Assembly (NCBI GenBank): GCA_025531455.1
Contig: JAMYHL010000096.1
Span: 58,132-122,131 of the forward strand
Length of the DNA: 64,000 bases
Source: Apiotrichum sp. Y4204
Taxonomy: Eukaryota > Basidiomycota > Tremellomycetes > Trichosporonales > Trichosporonaceae
Reading direction: 5' to 3'
Position numbers and translations under genes: made by a program. A model generated the notes under the pieces. That model did no database searches. It saw nothing but the letters and a program-made list of their open reading frames with translations, and was not told where the DNA came from. This document shows, one piece after another, positions 50,337 to 61,868 of this stretch (the stretch's first letter is position 1; each line of letters starts with the position of its first letter).

Positions 50337-52210
50337 ATGTCCGACGACAAGCGCGAGCTGGCCGCGGCTGAGGCCATGAACGGAAAGACCGACGTCTACA
50401 ATGGCGAGGCCAACGAGTACCTGCAGGAGATCGAGTCGTGGTCGCCCGAGCACCGCGCCGCCTTCGAGAAGAAGCTGCTGTGGAAGATGGACATCCGTCT
50501 TGTGCCATGGATGACGTGAGTAGAGCGGTGTGGTGTCCACATGTTGTCTCGCCACTACGCCACTGCCAATGGCTGTCGCGTTTGGGACGCGTCACATTCC
50601 CATACCCCCATCTGCCGTGGCGCTTTGTAATGCGGAATGGCGTCGCTAACAACAACAGCTTGCTGTACCTCATGTCGTTCTTGGACCGTGTCAACATTGG
50701 TGCTGCCAAGCTCAACACGCTCGAGAAGGATCTCAACCTCCGCGGCAACCAGTACAACATTGCGTCGCTCGTTTTCTTCGTTTCCTATGTCGCATTTGAG
50801 ATTCCCTCCAACCTTGTGCTCAAGAAGCTCCGCCCGTCCATCTACATTCCCGTCACCATGATCGTGTGGGCCATTTTCCAGATCTTCATGGGCATCGTCA
50901 ACACCTATGGTCAGCTCGTGGCACTGCGCTTCTGTCTCGGCATGGCTGAGGCTGGTCTCTTCCCCGGTCTCAACTTCTACCTCACCGGCTGGTACCGCCG
51001 TGAGGAGCTCAGCAAGCGTATCTCCTTCTTCTTCGGCGGCGCCGTCCTCGCTGGTGCTTTCGGTGGTATTCTGGGCTGTAAGTGATTGATGTGTTGCCAC
51101 TGTAAAACTCTTTTCTGACGTGCCAGATGGATTCGCCAAGATGCATGGCGTCGGCGGTAAGGCTGGATGGTCGTGGATCTTCATCATGGAGGGTATCCTC
51201 ACTCTTATTTGCGGTCTCGCTTCCTTCTTTATGATCCACGACTGGCCCGACCGTGCCCGCTTCCTCACTCCTCTTGAGCGCGAGTTTGTGCAGCTCCGTC
51301 TCAAACAGGACACTGGTCTCGCCCAGGCCGGCAAGTTCAGCTGGAAGACTGCTTTCAAGGGCATGTTCAACTGGAAGGCCATTGCTTTCTCGCTCTGCTA
51401 CATCGGTTGTGCTGAGCCCATTTACTCGCAGTCGTAAGTTGCCCTCAGTCCGGTACCCATTGCAGGACTCACTGACACTTGCAGGCTCTTCTCGCCTTCC
51501 ATTGTCGCCGCTCTTGGCACATGGTCGCGCCCCCAGTCGCTGCTCCTCTCTGTCCCGCCCTACGCCCTCGCGTTCATCACTACCATGACCACTGCCTTCC
51601 TGTCTGACAAGTTTGTCAAGCGTGGTGTCTTCAACATGTTCTGGTCGTCCCTTGCCGTTGTGGGATACATCATCCTCCTTTCGACCTCGCCCCGCGGGTC
51701 GTATATCGGTGCGCAGTACTTTGCCGTCTTCCTCACGACCATGAGCATTGCCCCTCTCATTTCCACGACCATCTCATGGGCCGGTGGCTCCTTTGGCTCC
51801 CACTACCGCAAGGTGCGTATCATTGCTGTCTGGCGCATACTGTCCTACGTATACTGACAATCCAGGCGTCCGCGCTGGGTCTCATGTTCTCGGTTGGTAA
51901 CTCTGGTGGTATCTGGGCGTCGCTCGTCTACCGCAACCAGGACGCCAAGAAGCGTCCTCCTTACCAGCCTGGCCACGGTACCGCGCTCGCGTTCTCGTCG
52001 CTGAACCTGATCATGTCCATTGTCATCTGGTTCGGTCTCCGTCGGGAGAACCGCCGCCGCGAGGCCCAGTACGGCCCGGCTCCTGGCCCCGAGGAGAAGC
52101 ACGACATTGACGACCCCGAGTACCGCAAGCGCTGGGGTCTCGAGGACATGTCGCACGATGAGATTCTCGCGCTGGGTGAGAACCACCCGGCTTTCCGTTT
52201 CATTCTATAG
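50337..52210 (+). CDS. MFS permease, allantoate/nicotinate (Dal5/Tna1) anion:cation symporter type
   Basis: Exons 50337-50515, 50659-51077, 51127-51433, 51485-51812 and 51866-52210 (introns 143, 49, 51 and 53 nt), giving 525 residues. A cytosolic N-terminus ends in WKMDIRLVPWMT, followed by 12 predicted spans. The signature LDRVNIGAAKL after span 1, the FxGxAEAGxFPG-like block (LGMAEAGLFPGLNFYL) and RREELSKR place it in the ACS family of fungal permeases (allantoate, nicotinate, pantothenate, biotin-precursor and similar organic anions). The specific substrate cannot be read from sequence. The C-terminus is charged, ends LGENHPAFRFIL and is typical of the family. Confidence 0.92.
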
Positions 52211-53163
52211 GCTCTCTCTCTCTCTCTCTAGCTATCTAGTGGGTCGGTTGGTTTTTAATACAAAATGCGTAGATGCGTATACGTATATGCATGTAGGATG
52301 TTGTTCGTCCCTGTCCATCGCATCTCAAGATCTGACTCTATCAATTGGCCTTTACCAGATACTCACATACAATCCAGTATCTATGCCCCCTTTGATTCTC
52401 TTCTATCATGTGTCATCGAAAGCTTGGTCATGCCTGCCGCATTTCCGCATATCCGCATGTGGATGGATATGTGGTGCATGGTGCATGCATAACAGTCGCA
52501 TGTACGCGCATGCACGCATGTGTTCTAGTGTTCCTCGTGTCGGACACGTTGTGGCCATCTGGCTTGCTGGCTGTTGCGTGCATTGTCAATTCCAGTTTGC
52601 TTGAAGAAATGGCAATTCCTTGTCGAACCCAGAGTACAAAAGATAAGGCAGTGCCTGGAGACAATGTGACATTTCTGCGAAAGTACTCGGGAACTCGGTA
52701 ATCGGCGACTTGATCCAATAACCCACCGGCCATCTCATCATCAGCCTCTAGATGAAGCTGGGATGTAGATGATAGATGAGTTGTGATTGTCGTGATGCCT
52801 GCGTTTCGCACGAGTACCATGCGGCGTATGACATCACATACACAAACGCCGGTGTCCAGGACTCCAGCTTGCCGAGCGTACCGAAAATAAGGCAGAGTGG
52901 CTCGCGGGATGCAATCCGTCGTCCCAAAAGGTCAAATAACAACTCAACAATAAGGCAGAATGCTCGATTCCGCCCAAAAGATCTTGAGAACTTGTCACAT
53001 CATCCAGAGCTCGTCAACTCAACCACCCATCATCACCATCTGACACTGCGTACTCACTGCATACGATCGCTGACCCCCGATGTATATAAGAGGGCCCAAG
53101 ATGACTCCAGAAAGCAGCATCATCCCGAAAACTTCTCCACGGCCCTTTACTCACTCTTGAATC
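52211..53163. other. Intergenic region upstream of the PhnY-PhnZ fusion gene
   Basis: About 950 bp without a gene. It starts with a (CT)n run just after the permease stop and has an ATGCAT/GCATGC-rich patch at about 52430-52530. A TATA box lies near its end. Confidence 0.45.
53083..53090 (+). promoter_or_regulatory. TATA box of the PhnY-PhnZ fusion gene
   Basis: TATATAAG lies about 80 bp upstream of ATG 53164. A TATA box is unusual in this window and suggests a regulated, inducible gene. Confidence 0.65.
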
Positions 53164-54740
53164 ATGTCGTTCGACAACAAATACAACCTCACACCCCCCC
53201 AGATCGCTGCGTTTGAGCGCGATGGGTATCTTATGCTCCCCGATGTCCTCAGCCCCGAGGAGACCAAGGACTTGCAAGCCTGGACCGCCGAGGTCAAAGG
53301 CTGGCCCAACCGCCCTGGAGAGCACATGCCATACGAAGAGGTCCGCTCCGACGGCACTACCGGTCTCTGCCGCACCGAGAGTGAGTTGACTATGTCCACC
53401 GTTGCCTGTATGAGATTGACCCAAGACTATGCCAACTTCCATCCCGGGTTTGGCGCCCTGTTCCGTGGTGACCGGCTTACTGGTATTCTCAGTACCCTCA
53501 TGGACGAGCCAGCCGTCCTCTTCAAGGAGAAGATCAACTACAAGGAAGCCGGTGGCTCGGGAGGTTTCGATGCACACATCGACGCCGCGGCGTACAACCA
53601 TGCTGGTGCGGTAAAGCACCAAACGTTCCTCATGGCCGTTAACGACATGGACATGACAAACGGTTGCCTTGAGGTCGTCCCTGGCTCTCATAAAGAAGAG
53701 ATCCCTCTCGGCAGCAACCGCGTGAGTCTCCCACTTCCATTTCAGATCACCACTGACCTCAGTGCATCGACCCAGAATGGGAGGCCAAGCAGCAGTGGGT
53801 GCCAGTACCCATGCCTGCCGGTGCCCTCCTGGTCTTTGGCTCCTATCTTGCCCACCGCTCTGGACCCAACTCGTCACAGAGGCCGCGTGCCGCCATCTAT
53901 GCCACGTACAATGGCATCTCGGAGGGCGACAAGCACGACTCATACTACGCCCACCGCCGCAAGGCGTGGCCCCCAACTTCTGAGCGCGTCCCTGGTGTCG
54001 ACTACACCGAAGGCGCTCTCACGTATGCGTTCGGCTCGCCCATGACTGGCGGCAAGGAGATGATCGACGCAAAGCTCGGGCAGGATAAGGCGACCATTGA
54101 CAAGCTTTTCAACATGATAGCCGCGTAAATATCAATCTGCTCCAACTTGATACGTGATGAATTGTTACTGAAGCTCGCAGGCAGGGTGACGCGGACTACA
54201 TCGGCGAGACAATCAGTCAGCTGGAGCACTGCCTCCAGGCTGCCGCGCAGGCGGTGTCGGCTGGTAAGTGTGAACATTGGTTTTAGCCTGACGTAAGGTG
54301 CCGACGACGAGACGGTGGTTGCTGCTTTACTTCACGACGTCGGCCAGTTTGTGCCCCACTCACAAGCCAAGGAAATGATGCACGAGGGAGGCAGTCTTGG
54401 AAAAATGTCTCACGAGGCCGTAGGGGAGAAGTACCTGCGCGACCTCGGCTTCCCGGCCAAGGTGTACACGCTGGTCGGCTCACACGTCGTCGCAAAGCGT
54501 TACCTTACGGCCGTGCAGCCGGGGTACTACGAGTCGCTGAGCGGCGCGTCACAGGCGAGTCTCAAGTACCAAGGCGGCCCGTTCAGCTCTACACAGGTGG
54601 ATGAGTTTAGGAAAGACCCGCTCCACAAGGAGAAGGTTCAGCTCCGGCTCTGGGATGACGGCGCAAAGCTCGACGGATGGGAAGTACCAGGGCTGGAAGC
54701 CTATCGTCCCGCGATCATGCGTGTGTTAGAGAAGGCATAG
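53164..54740 (+). CDS. Fused PhnY-like 2OG oxygenase and PhnZ-like HD-domain oxygenase (candidate 2-aminoethylphosphonate degradation)
   Basis: Exons 53164-53380, 53426-53721, 53763-54124, 54181-54263 and 54298-54740 (introns 45, 41, 56 and 34 nt), giving 466 residues. Residues 1-290 are a PhyH-type Fe(II)/2-oxoglutarate dioxygenase with an HxD pair (H123, D125) and distal H202 and Arg (about 212), as in PhnY. Residues 290-466 are an HD-domain protein of the phosphonate-degradation type, with YxxE (Y298, E301), LEH (H308), HD (H332, D333), H358, H382 and D439. In bacteria PhnY hydroxylates 2-aminoethylphosphonate and PhnZ then splits the C-P bond to glycine and phosphate, usually from separate adjacent genes. 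The apparent stop TAA at 54126-54128 lies in an intron. No signal peptide, so cytosolic. Confidence 0.87.
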
Positions 54741-54811
54741 TGCAGCAGACTTCATGGATGCATAGCTTCGATATAAAGCATGTGGACAGTTGAGGAGGGT
54801 TCGGTGCCTTC

Positions 54812-56190
54812 CTAGTGTCCAACGAGCAGCTCGGCAATGATGGCCATCAAGAGCGTCGCGATGAAGCCTGAGCGCGTCAGCCTCCTTGCTCTCACGACAG
54901 CTCTATGAACATACCCCATTGGGGAATCACTGCTTCACCGCACCGGTGCAGCGCGACATACCAGGTTCAACGGACTTGACGCTGGAGGACGAAGAAGATC
55001 CAGCGTTGACACCCTGGTCATTGTTTGCGGAGGTACCGTTCGAAGTGGTACCGTTGCTTCCCGGAGGGCCGCCCATGCCGGTACCGTTAGGAGGGCTACC
55101 ACCGGGCCCACCACCACCACCCATGTTAGAGTTGGGGTTTGCGACGCCGCCGTCCTCGCCGTACTCCATGGCCGGTTGGACAGTGTAAGCGGCGGTGGAG
55201 TTGACACCGACGGAAATCCACCCGAAGAGACCGTCCGCAACTGTGTCACCGAGGAGGACGTACTCCATCACGGGATCGATGCCGTCAGACTCCTGGGACA
55301 TGATCCCGTCGTCTGTGTTGAGCGTGAGGGATTGGTTGTTGGACGAGTACGGTGAGACGGCGGTGACCTGGGTGATAAGATCCTGGTCAAAGAAGAGCTG
55401 GCCGACGTGGGAGCTGTTTGTGCCGCCCGTGATGGTGTTGTTCGCAAGCTTTTGCCAAGTACCCGCCGTGTGGGCAAGCATGTGGATGTGGGTTGCGCGG
55501 CCACTGTAATGTCCCGGGAACACGGTGTGGAACTGCACTACACCCTCATCGTCCGTAGATTGGATGCCCCGCAAGAAGGTCGTGTTGGCGTTGGCCTCAC
55601 TGCCGTCTCCGTTGCCGTGGGCTACGACACCTGAGTAGACGCCCATCGCGTTGCAGTGCCAGAAGTCGAGGGCGGCTCCCGACAGTGGCTCGCAGGTGTT
55701 GATGTCGATCAGCTGGATGTCGAGATAGAGCTGGACGCCTTCCTGATCCTCCCTCACATCCGAGCGCATGTATTCGCCGGTGACGTCTAGGAAGATGAGC
55801 CACTGAACTTGTTTGCTTGCACCTACAGTATGGACCTTGCGTTACCTCGGGAGCCAGCACACACTGGTGCTCGCTGCCAAAGATCTCACTCGCCGAGGTG
55901 GTGTTTGTGATGCCGGTAGCATTGGACTTGTGGTTCGTGGCGACCACCGAGGCGAGGTCGCGCTTGTCAGCGACCGAGCGCTTCGAGAACTTGTGAAACG
56001 CGGCGCGGCGTTCGATGTTGCGCTGATACACGCCACGTGCCACGAGCTTGTCCGTGCAGTGCGACAGCGAGCGGCGGCCGATCATGTTGAGGGATTCAGC
56101 ACGCTGGACGGCCTCCAGGGCGAGGTCCTCACCCGGATGGGCTGTGGCCAGCGCCGCGAGCAGGAGGGTCATAGCTGGTTGAAAGAGCAT
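54812..56190 (-). CDS. Secreted intradiol ring-cleavage dioxygenase-like protein, probably GPI-anchored
   Basis: Exons 56190-55827, 55786-54944 and 54867-54812 (introns 40 and 76 nt), giving 420 residues. A signal peptide (about 1-18) and a basic pro-region precede the intradiol domain: the split block QGPYY-VTGEYMRSDV (across intron 1), LDFWHCNAMGVYSG with the first Fe-ligand Tyr, and FPGHYSGRATHIHM with the second Tyr and two His. These are the four expected Fe(III) ligands of catechol and hydroxyquinol dioxygenases. A Gly/Asn/Pro and then Ser-rich stalk follows. Splicing with a GTGCGG donor at 54943 adds a hydrophobic end (FIATLLMAIIAELLVGH) that looks like a GPI signal; without it the protein ends TGAVKQ (407 residues). 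The substrate is unknown, perhaps lignin-type aromatics. Confidence 0.85.
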
Positions 56191-57646
56191 TGTTGATGAG
56201 GAACTGTGAGTGTCGATGAGGAAGTGTGAGTGATTTCGTTGCCAGACCATCTAGCGACGTTTATATATCTTGCCGACGACATCCAACGCCGCCCGGTCAA
56301 TGCAGTTGGGCATAAGACTCGTTCCGTTATCCAGCTCTCAGAATCCATGGTTGAAGAAAGTATGTGATGGCTCGCGTTCCGCAGACCGCGGCACAGTCTG
56401 CCGGCGCGCAGTTATTGTATGGGCCGCTATAGCCGCCGATAGCCACTGACATCGTGCGCCATGCCGCTACCCGAAAGCGAGTCCAGATGAGGTGAGCCAA
56501 ATCAGAATGTGGCAAGTCTCAATGTGTTGGGTTTGCAGCTCAGATAAGAAGGTGGTAGGTTTGTGTTATGCTTTGTCGCGGCGCAGTCCAACGGTTACAA
56601 CGCGGTGCCGAGCGCGGTGAAGAGTCAATACTGTGCTGTACGATGATCACAGAGCTGCGGGTTGGGCGTACGTTTCGTAGTTGTGTGGTAGCCCGTGGAG
56701 CTGGTGTTCAAGAAAGCGGCGTCCAATGGTCGCACGTGAATATCCATCATGTGTGTGTTTCGTGTCAAGTGTTGAAAGCGACGCGAGGTGCGACTGGTAT
56801 TTTTAGCTGCTCGACAACCCGGCGCAGCAAACTGCACCTTGGCATCGGCTTGGCGACCGCGCATTGATTGCGATACTGCGTCGGCTAGAAGCTCGCATTC
56901 ATGAAGGCAATGTGAGGGTCAAAACTGAAGAGGACCCACAGTCGTCATGTCGAGGAGCAGGCGGACCATGCCCAAGTTGGCGGCGAAGGCCTACATCAAC
57001 TGTCAGCTGGAGCGGTGCTCGATTGCGGACACCGCACTGTGCAGAGTCGACATCATCGCAAATTCGTTAGAGGATTGGGTTTATTGGACAAACTGCGATC
57101 ACCAGCGAATGCACAGCTGTCAGGCTGCGGGACACATTGTTCTTTGAGCGAGTCCAGGCCTCTGAGAAAGGGTCGAGAAGTGAGAGTAAACAAACAGAAT
57201 GTCGCCATCTGCCGGCTGTCGGCATTTTTTTGCGGGACGACATCGGTGAATTATGAACAGACTCCACAGAGAATTACCCGATGCTCACATCAGCCCTTGA
57301 CCAATCCGGCCAATCCACCTCGTTGACAGCATCCACATGGCCCACACGCGGCGGGGCGCCAAGCCGGAGCTAACAGTGCTACCGGCCGAAACATTCCATG
57401 CGCTGAACGCGATTGCCTGATGCCTGACCGACTTGACGCGCTGTCCGATGCCAAGACCCACTACGCGACTCACCATCTCGGCCGCTATCTGATAAAAAAA
57501 GAGAGGAAAAGTAGTACGTTGCAGTCGAACAAGTCGGTGATGACTCAGGTTGATACATGTCTCTATGCCCAGGATAAGTGGTACAACGTTCACTGATATG
57601 TTTGCATCTCTTCTTCTACACATACCATCTCCATCGACTTCGCCCG
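56191..57646. other. Divergent promoter region (intradiol dioxygenase / DHA2 exporter)
   Basis: About 1.45 kb with no supported gene. It separates two divergently transcribed accessory genes and could co-regulate them. Confidence 0.45.
56271..56277 (-). promoter_or_regulatory. TATA box of the intradiol dioxygenase-like gene
   Basis: TATATAA on the minus strand lies about 85 bp upstream of the ATG at 56190. Confidence 0.6.
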
Positions 57647-59579
57647 ATGAGCAGCCGCGAGGCACGGCGCACGAGCGCAACAGATAGCGACCGCAAGTCT
57701 AACGATAGCAGGTCCCACAAGTCTTCTCGCAGTGATACCAACCGTGATGTTTCCGTTTCAGAGACTCCAGAGCTGCGTGCGGTTCCCGCTGCCCCTACGG
57801 GGCCACCTCAACCACCAGCCGAGCTACCACTCTTGCGTCGAGTGCTACTGGTGGCAATCACCATGTTTGTCATTATTCTTGGTGCAGGTGGTCAGCAGGG
57901 GCTTAACATTGCTCTGCCCTCAATGAAAGAGGAGCTGGGCATTGCCCAAAACGACTTGCAATGGGTGTCCAGTGCCTACGGTCTGGCTTCGGGGTGTTTG
58001 GTCCCTCTCTCCGGGCGCCTGGCCGATGTCTACGGTCGCAAGACGTGCTTTATCCTTGGCATTGGATGGTACGCCATTTGGAATCTCGTAGGATCTTTCC
58101 TTCATAACCGTATCGGTGTCATTGTGACACGCGCACTTGCGGGAATGGGCGCTTCCATGGGGTGAGAAGACGTCTTAGATGTTATGCTGATCACAGCGCA
58201 CCGTCCGCCTTTGGTCTCATCGCTGCCAACATCCACGGAAAACACCGTGCCACCGCTTTTGCCATTTTCAGCGCGGGTGCGCCCCTCGGTGCGGGCACGG
58301 GCATGGTCCTTGGTGGGGTGTTTACGGCGTACACGACGCCGACCTGGCGGGCAGTGTTATGGTTCTTTTCTGGCCTTGGGTTCCTTGCGACTGCGCTCGC
58401 CTTCGTAATTGTCCCCAAGGACAAGAGGTCAACACACGACCGTCGCATCGACTGGCCCGGCGCGGCACTTGTCACCTCTGGACTTGTGCTCTTTCAGTTC
58501 TCAATCAGTTATGGCTCCAGTGCTCCGAAGGGCTGGAAGACTCCATGTAAGCCGCCATTATCGGGATGTGTTTCCCGCTAACCTTAGATATCCCCGCCTT
58601 GTTCTGCGTCTCAATCCTGCTCCTAGCTACATTCTTCTGCTGGGAGTATTATCTTACACAGCATACCACCCGCCCTCCTCTGATTCGACTGGCACTCTTC
58701 ACTCGCGCAAAGGGTCGCCTCGCTGCAATGTACGTGGTCGGCTTTACAGCCATGGCAGGTTTCGTCAGTATCGGATTCAATGCGACGCTTTTCTATCAGG
58801 TGAGCTCAGGCATTTGTTTATTCTCTAACGCTGCTCAGCAAGTACAAGGTGCAAGTGCAATGACAGCCGCATTGCAGTTCTTACCGTGTATCGTCTCAGG
58901 CCTGATTGCAACACTCTCCCTCTCCAAGCTCATCCACATTATTCCGGGACAAATCATCATCTGTACGGGATTCATTTGCACAGGGTATGAACAAAAGTCC
59001 TACCACTATTGACACTCAGTATCTCTGCCACCTTTTTTGCAGTCTCGAAACGAGACCAGCTGTACTGGACGTTTCCGTTCAACGGCATGTGGCTCATGGT
59101 CATCGGCGTCGACTTGCAAGTTCATGTTCATAAGCTAGGCATGCTGACCTCAGCCTTATGGCAACTGGTGCGACCTTTGTTTCGCGTCTTGCTCTCCCGC
59201 AGGAGCAGAGCGTTGCAGCCGGTAAGTTCTCCGAAGATTTCCCTTGTTAAACAGTCCAGCCCTCTTTCAGACAATTATGCAGCTCGGCGGCGCACTTGGC
59301 CTGGCGCTTACATCTGTCCTCGCCACTTCGGAGCGCGAACGTGCCCTTGCGAGAGGGAAAGAGTACCTCGATGCCCTTCATGAGGGGCTGCAGGCAAGCT
59401 TTTGGCTGAGCGCTGCACTCAACTTTGTGGCATTCCTCCTGGCTTTGGTCATCCTCCGCGGCATAGGGATCGTTGGAGGGCCACCCAAAGGGACAGGACC
59501 TCCCCCTACAAAAGTCGAACCACAGCAGCCGGAGACGTCATGTGGGGCGGATAGGTCAAAGGCTGATGAGAAGGTTTAG
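57647..59579 (+). CDS. MFS drug exporter, DHA2 (14-span) type
   Basis: A proton antiporter of the plasma membrane. Exons 57647-58161, 58197-58546, 58588-58799, 58839-58984, 59020-59115, 59154-59221 and 59260-59579, giving 568 residues. A Ser/Arg-rich cytosolic N-terminus (about 65 residues) precedes the spans. LNIALPSMKEELGI, LQWVSSAYGLASGCLVPLSGRLADVYGRK and the LGG..LG block near the end (LGGALGLAL) are typical of DHA2 exporters. The fifth intron (59116-59153) starts with GC (TT^GCAAGT) and only the GC-AG splice keeps the conserved frame (D-F-L-M-A-T-G). The substrate is unknown; efflux of a siderophore or of toxic aromatics is possible given its neighbours but not shown. Confidence 0.88.
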
Positions 59580-60196
59580 ACTGTGGTCGCATGATGCCCC
59601 TCCCAGACTCCTTGTGTATGCAAGTTTCCCACTTCGATCACACATGCGTTCAATAACATACACAAGCTCTCGGAACGTCCTTGCCGATATCCACCTGGTC
59701 TAATTTGATAAGTGACTGATTCGCTGAGGCAGCCCAAACGTGTTGAGCGCAGCCTTGTTCCTCCGGCATGCTCGGCCCGCCCTTCGAGGCTTGGGGTTTA
59801 TTGTAATTTCAGCACTACTTTATTACAATGCAGCAACAGCCGCACTCAGCAGGCACCAGATCTTGGCACGACTTCAAACCCGGCAAAGCTTCAGACCCGC
59901 GTCCAAGTCCTTCTCGTATTCTACATTCGGTGTCGCGTCATTCAAGATTATGCTCGTTGTATTCGTCCCGCAAGCAATTGACGACAAAGTCAAGGCGGAT
60001 GTTGCGTCCCGCGCATGAAGCAACTTATCCACCTCTCCTTCTCATGTCGCTATGAAGGGACGCTGCTCTTAAGCTTAAGATCTACTGTACATGCTTCTTC
60101 CCAGGCCGCATTCAAGATGATCGAGAGATCGGTGGTCTATATAAGCCGCCGCGCACGGGACAATGAAGTCCTCACGAGCTACTCTCTCAGATCAGT
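59580..60196. other. Intergenic region upstream of the thaumatin-like gene
   Basis: About 617 bp without a supported gene; a TATA box is found near its end. Confidence 0.4.
60138..60145 (+). promoter_or_regulatory. TATA box of the thaumatin-like gene
   Basis: TATATAAG lies about 55 bp upstream of ATG 60197, a normal distance for a regulated fungal gene. Confidence 0.65.
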
Positions 60197-61868
60197 ATGG
60201 CACCGCCCAAAGCGGCCGTACTGAGTATCATCCTTGGCCTCTTGGTGGGGCTAAGCCTCGTGCAGGCTCAACTGTACCGCATACGTGTCTCTATCACCAA
60301 CAATTGTGTTCGCACAATCTTTCCAACCCTCAACTTGAGAAACACGGGGTGGACGGCCGACGAACTTCACCCCGGCGACAGCAACTCGTGGCCTTTGGCA
60401 GGCGACGTTACTAATGACTTGCATCTCTGGGCTCGCACAGAGTGCCGCAACAGTAACAATAGCTTCAGCTGCCTGACTGGCGACTGCGGTGATTCGGCCA
60501 GCCACATCAAGTGGTGGTATGCTTCCTAGCAATGGAGAAGTTGAAGCTGATGGCAGCAAAACTGCGCCAACCGGTCCTCGCACTGAAGGTATGACATCGT
60601 GTCTTTGATGCTACTGACGGGCAGTTATTCTGAACCTATCGTCTTTGTCAGCGCCTATACGGGACACTTACTACGTATCGCAACTGAATGGTACGTTTTC
60701 GTCTTTGATGTGCTCAGATTGTTCTGACTCTGCAAGGCTTCAACCTGCCTGTCAAGGTGGAGCCCAGGGGTTCCAACTGCCCGACCAAAGGCTGCACAGC
60801 AAACGTCAATGCCGCCTGTCCGGCTGAGCTGCGCGCCGCTCTAAGCACTGGTGGCATCAACTATGGCTGCCAAACCTCTTGTCAAGCTGGCTGGGGCGAG
60901 GACTCGCTAGGTAACAGAGATTGTTGCACCGGTAAGCTTACACAATTTCGCAATGGATGTTCATCTGCTAGGTGCATATGCAATGCCCGCTGGCGCCCAG
61001 GCGCAGCGACTGTGCGACAATGCATGTGTCGATTACAACGACTTCTGGCGAGAGCAATGTCCCGACGCAATCATGGTAAGAATATACAGTGGCAGCGGCC
61101 ATTCTAACCACAGTTCCGCGACCAGCTGCAGTGGGAGGTGCTGGACCAAACCTGTGGTGATCCCGTGTTTACATACGCCATCACCTTCTGTCCCAACGGC
61201 CCCGTCTTTGCAGGCCGAGGCCCAGAGGGGGTATCGGCGACTCGACCAGCGCTTCCCGGAACAACACGGCAGCTTGCCAAAACTATGGTCAAGGCCCGTC
61301 AACAGCGGTGACCGGTACCACTCCGGCGCCATCCAGTACAGGCACCCGTGTCGTTGAGGATGAGCAGACCCAGAGCAACCCCACAGGCGCCAACACAGTA
61401 GTAACAGCCACATTCACCGCGGTAGTGGCGACTGACACTGTTGAAGCCTACACGATCACTACAGTGTGCTTGCCTTCGCCCAATACGGAATGCTACCCTT
61501 CCCTTGTCACCTCAACAACGACGCGGACTCGGGCTCTTACGTGGGTCGCCACCTTGGACGCCAGTGGCAATTGCGTTGCCTCGGTCAAGTCCTCAGAGTC
61601 GGTTCCCACACTGGGAGCGTCCGGAGGCAGTAACGAGACACCACCAGCTTCATCTTCAGGGCCAACCCAAACTTCCGAAGCACCACTGGGAAGCACTGGA
61701 TTCCCTTCGGGTGCAGTCTTTAGCCCCTCCTCGTTAGAGCATGCCAATGACACTCCGAGAACCTCCGGCCCCCACGTTTCTCCTGAGGCCTCGAGACCAG
61801 TTAGCAGCACTGCGACACCGTCGGACCCAGTCGCCGCTTGTCCGCATTGCGCCTCCCGACGCGGCTGA
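60197..61868 (+). CDS. Thaumatin-like secreted protein with Ser/Thr-rich tail (last junction unresolved)
   Basis: Exons 60197-60516, 60557-60588, 60625-60690, 60737-60931, 60972-61075 and a final exon beginning at 61114. A signal peptide (about 1-24) is followed by thaumatin-family blocks: VSITNNC, WARTEC, CLTGDCG, YYVSQLNGFNLPVKV, CTANVNAACPAELR, GINYGCQTSC, CCTG, and a final YAITFCPNG, giving the Cys-rich beta sandwich of glucan-binding wall proteins. The family core frame stops at 61309-61311, but an open frame without its own ATG (about 61220-61868) encodes a Ser/Thr-rich, mannoprotein-like tail in another frame. Either an intron near 61145-61370 links them or the gene is shifted; I cannot decide. 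Probably secreted or wall-bound; antifungal or glucan-binding activity is untested. Confidence 0.75.

Noticed and set aside
54126..54128. Stop codon that would split the PhnY-like and PhnZ-like domains into two genes
   Set aside because: It sits inside a 56-nt intron; splicing is in frame and restores the continuous start of the HD domain. There is also no good ATG for a separate second gene.
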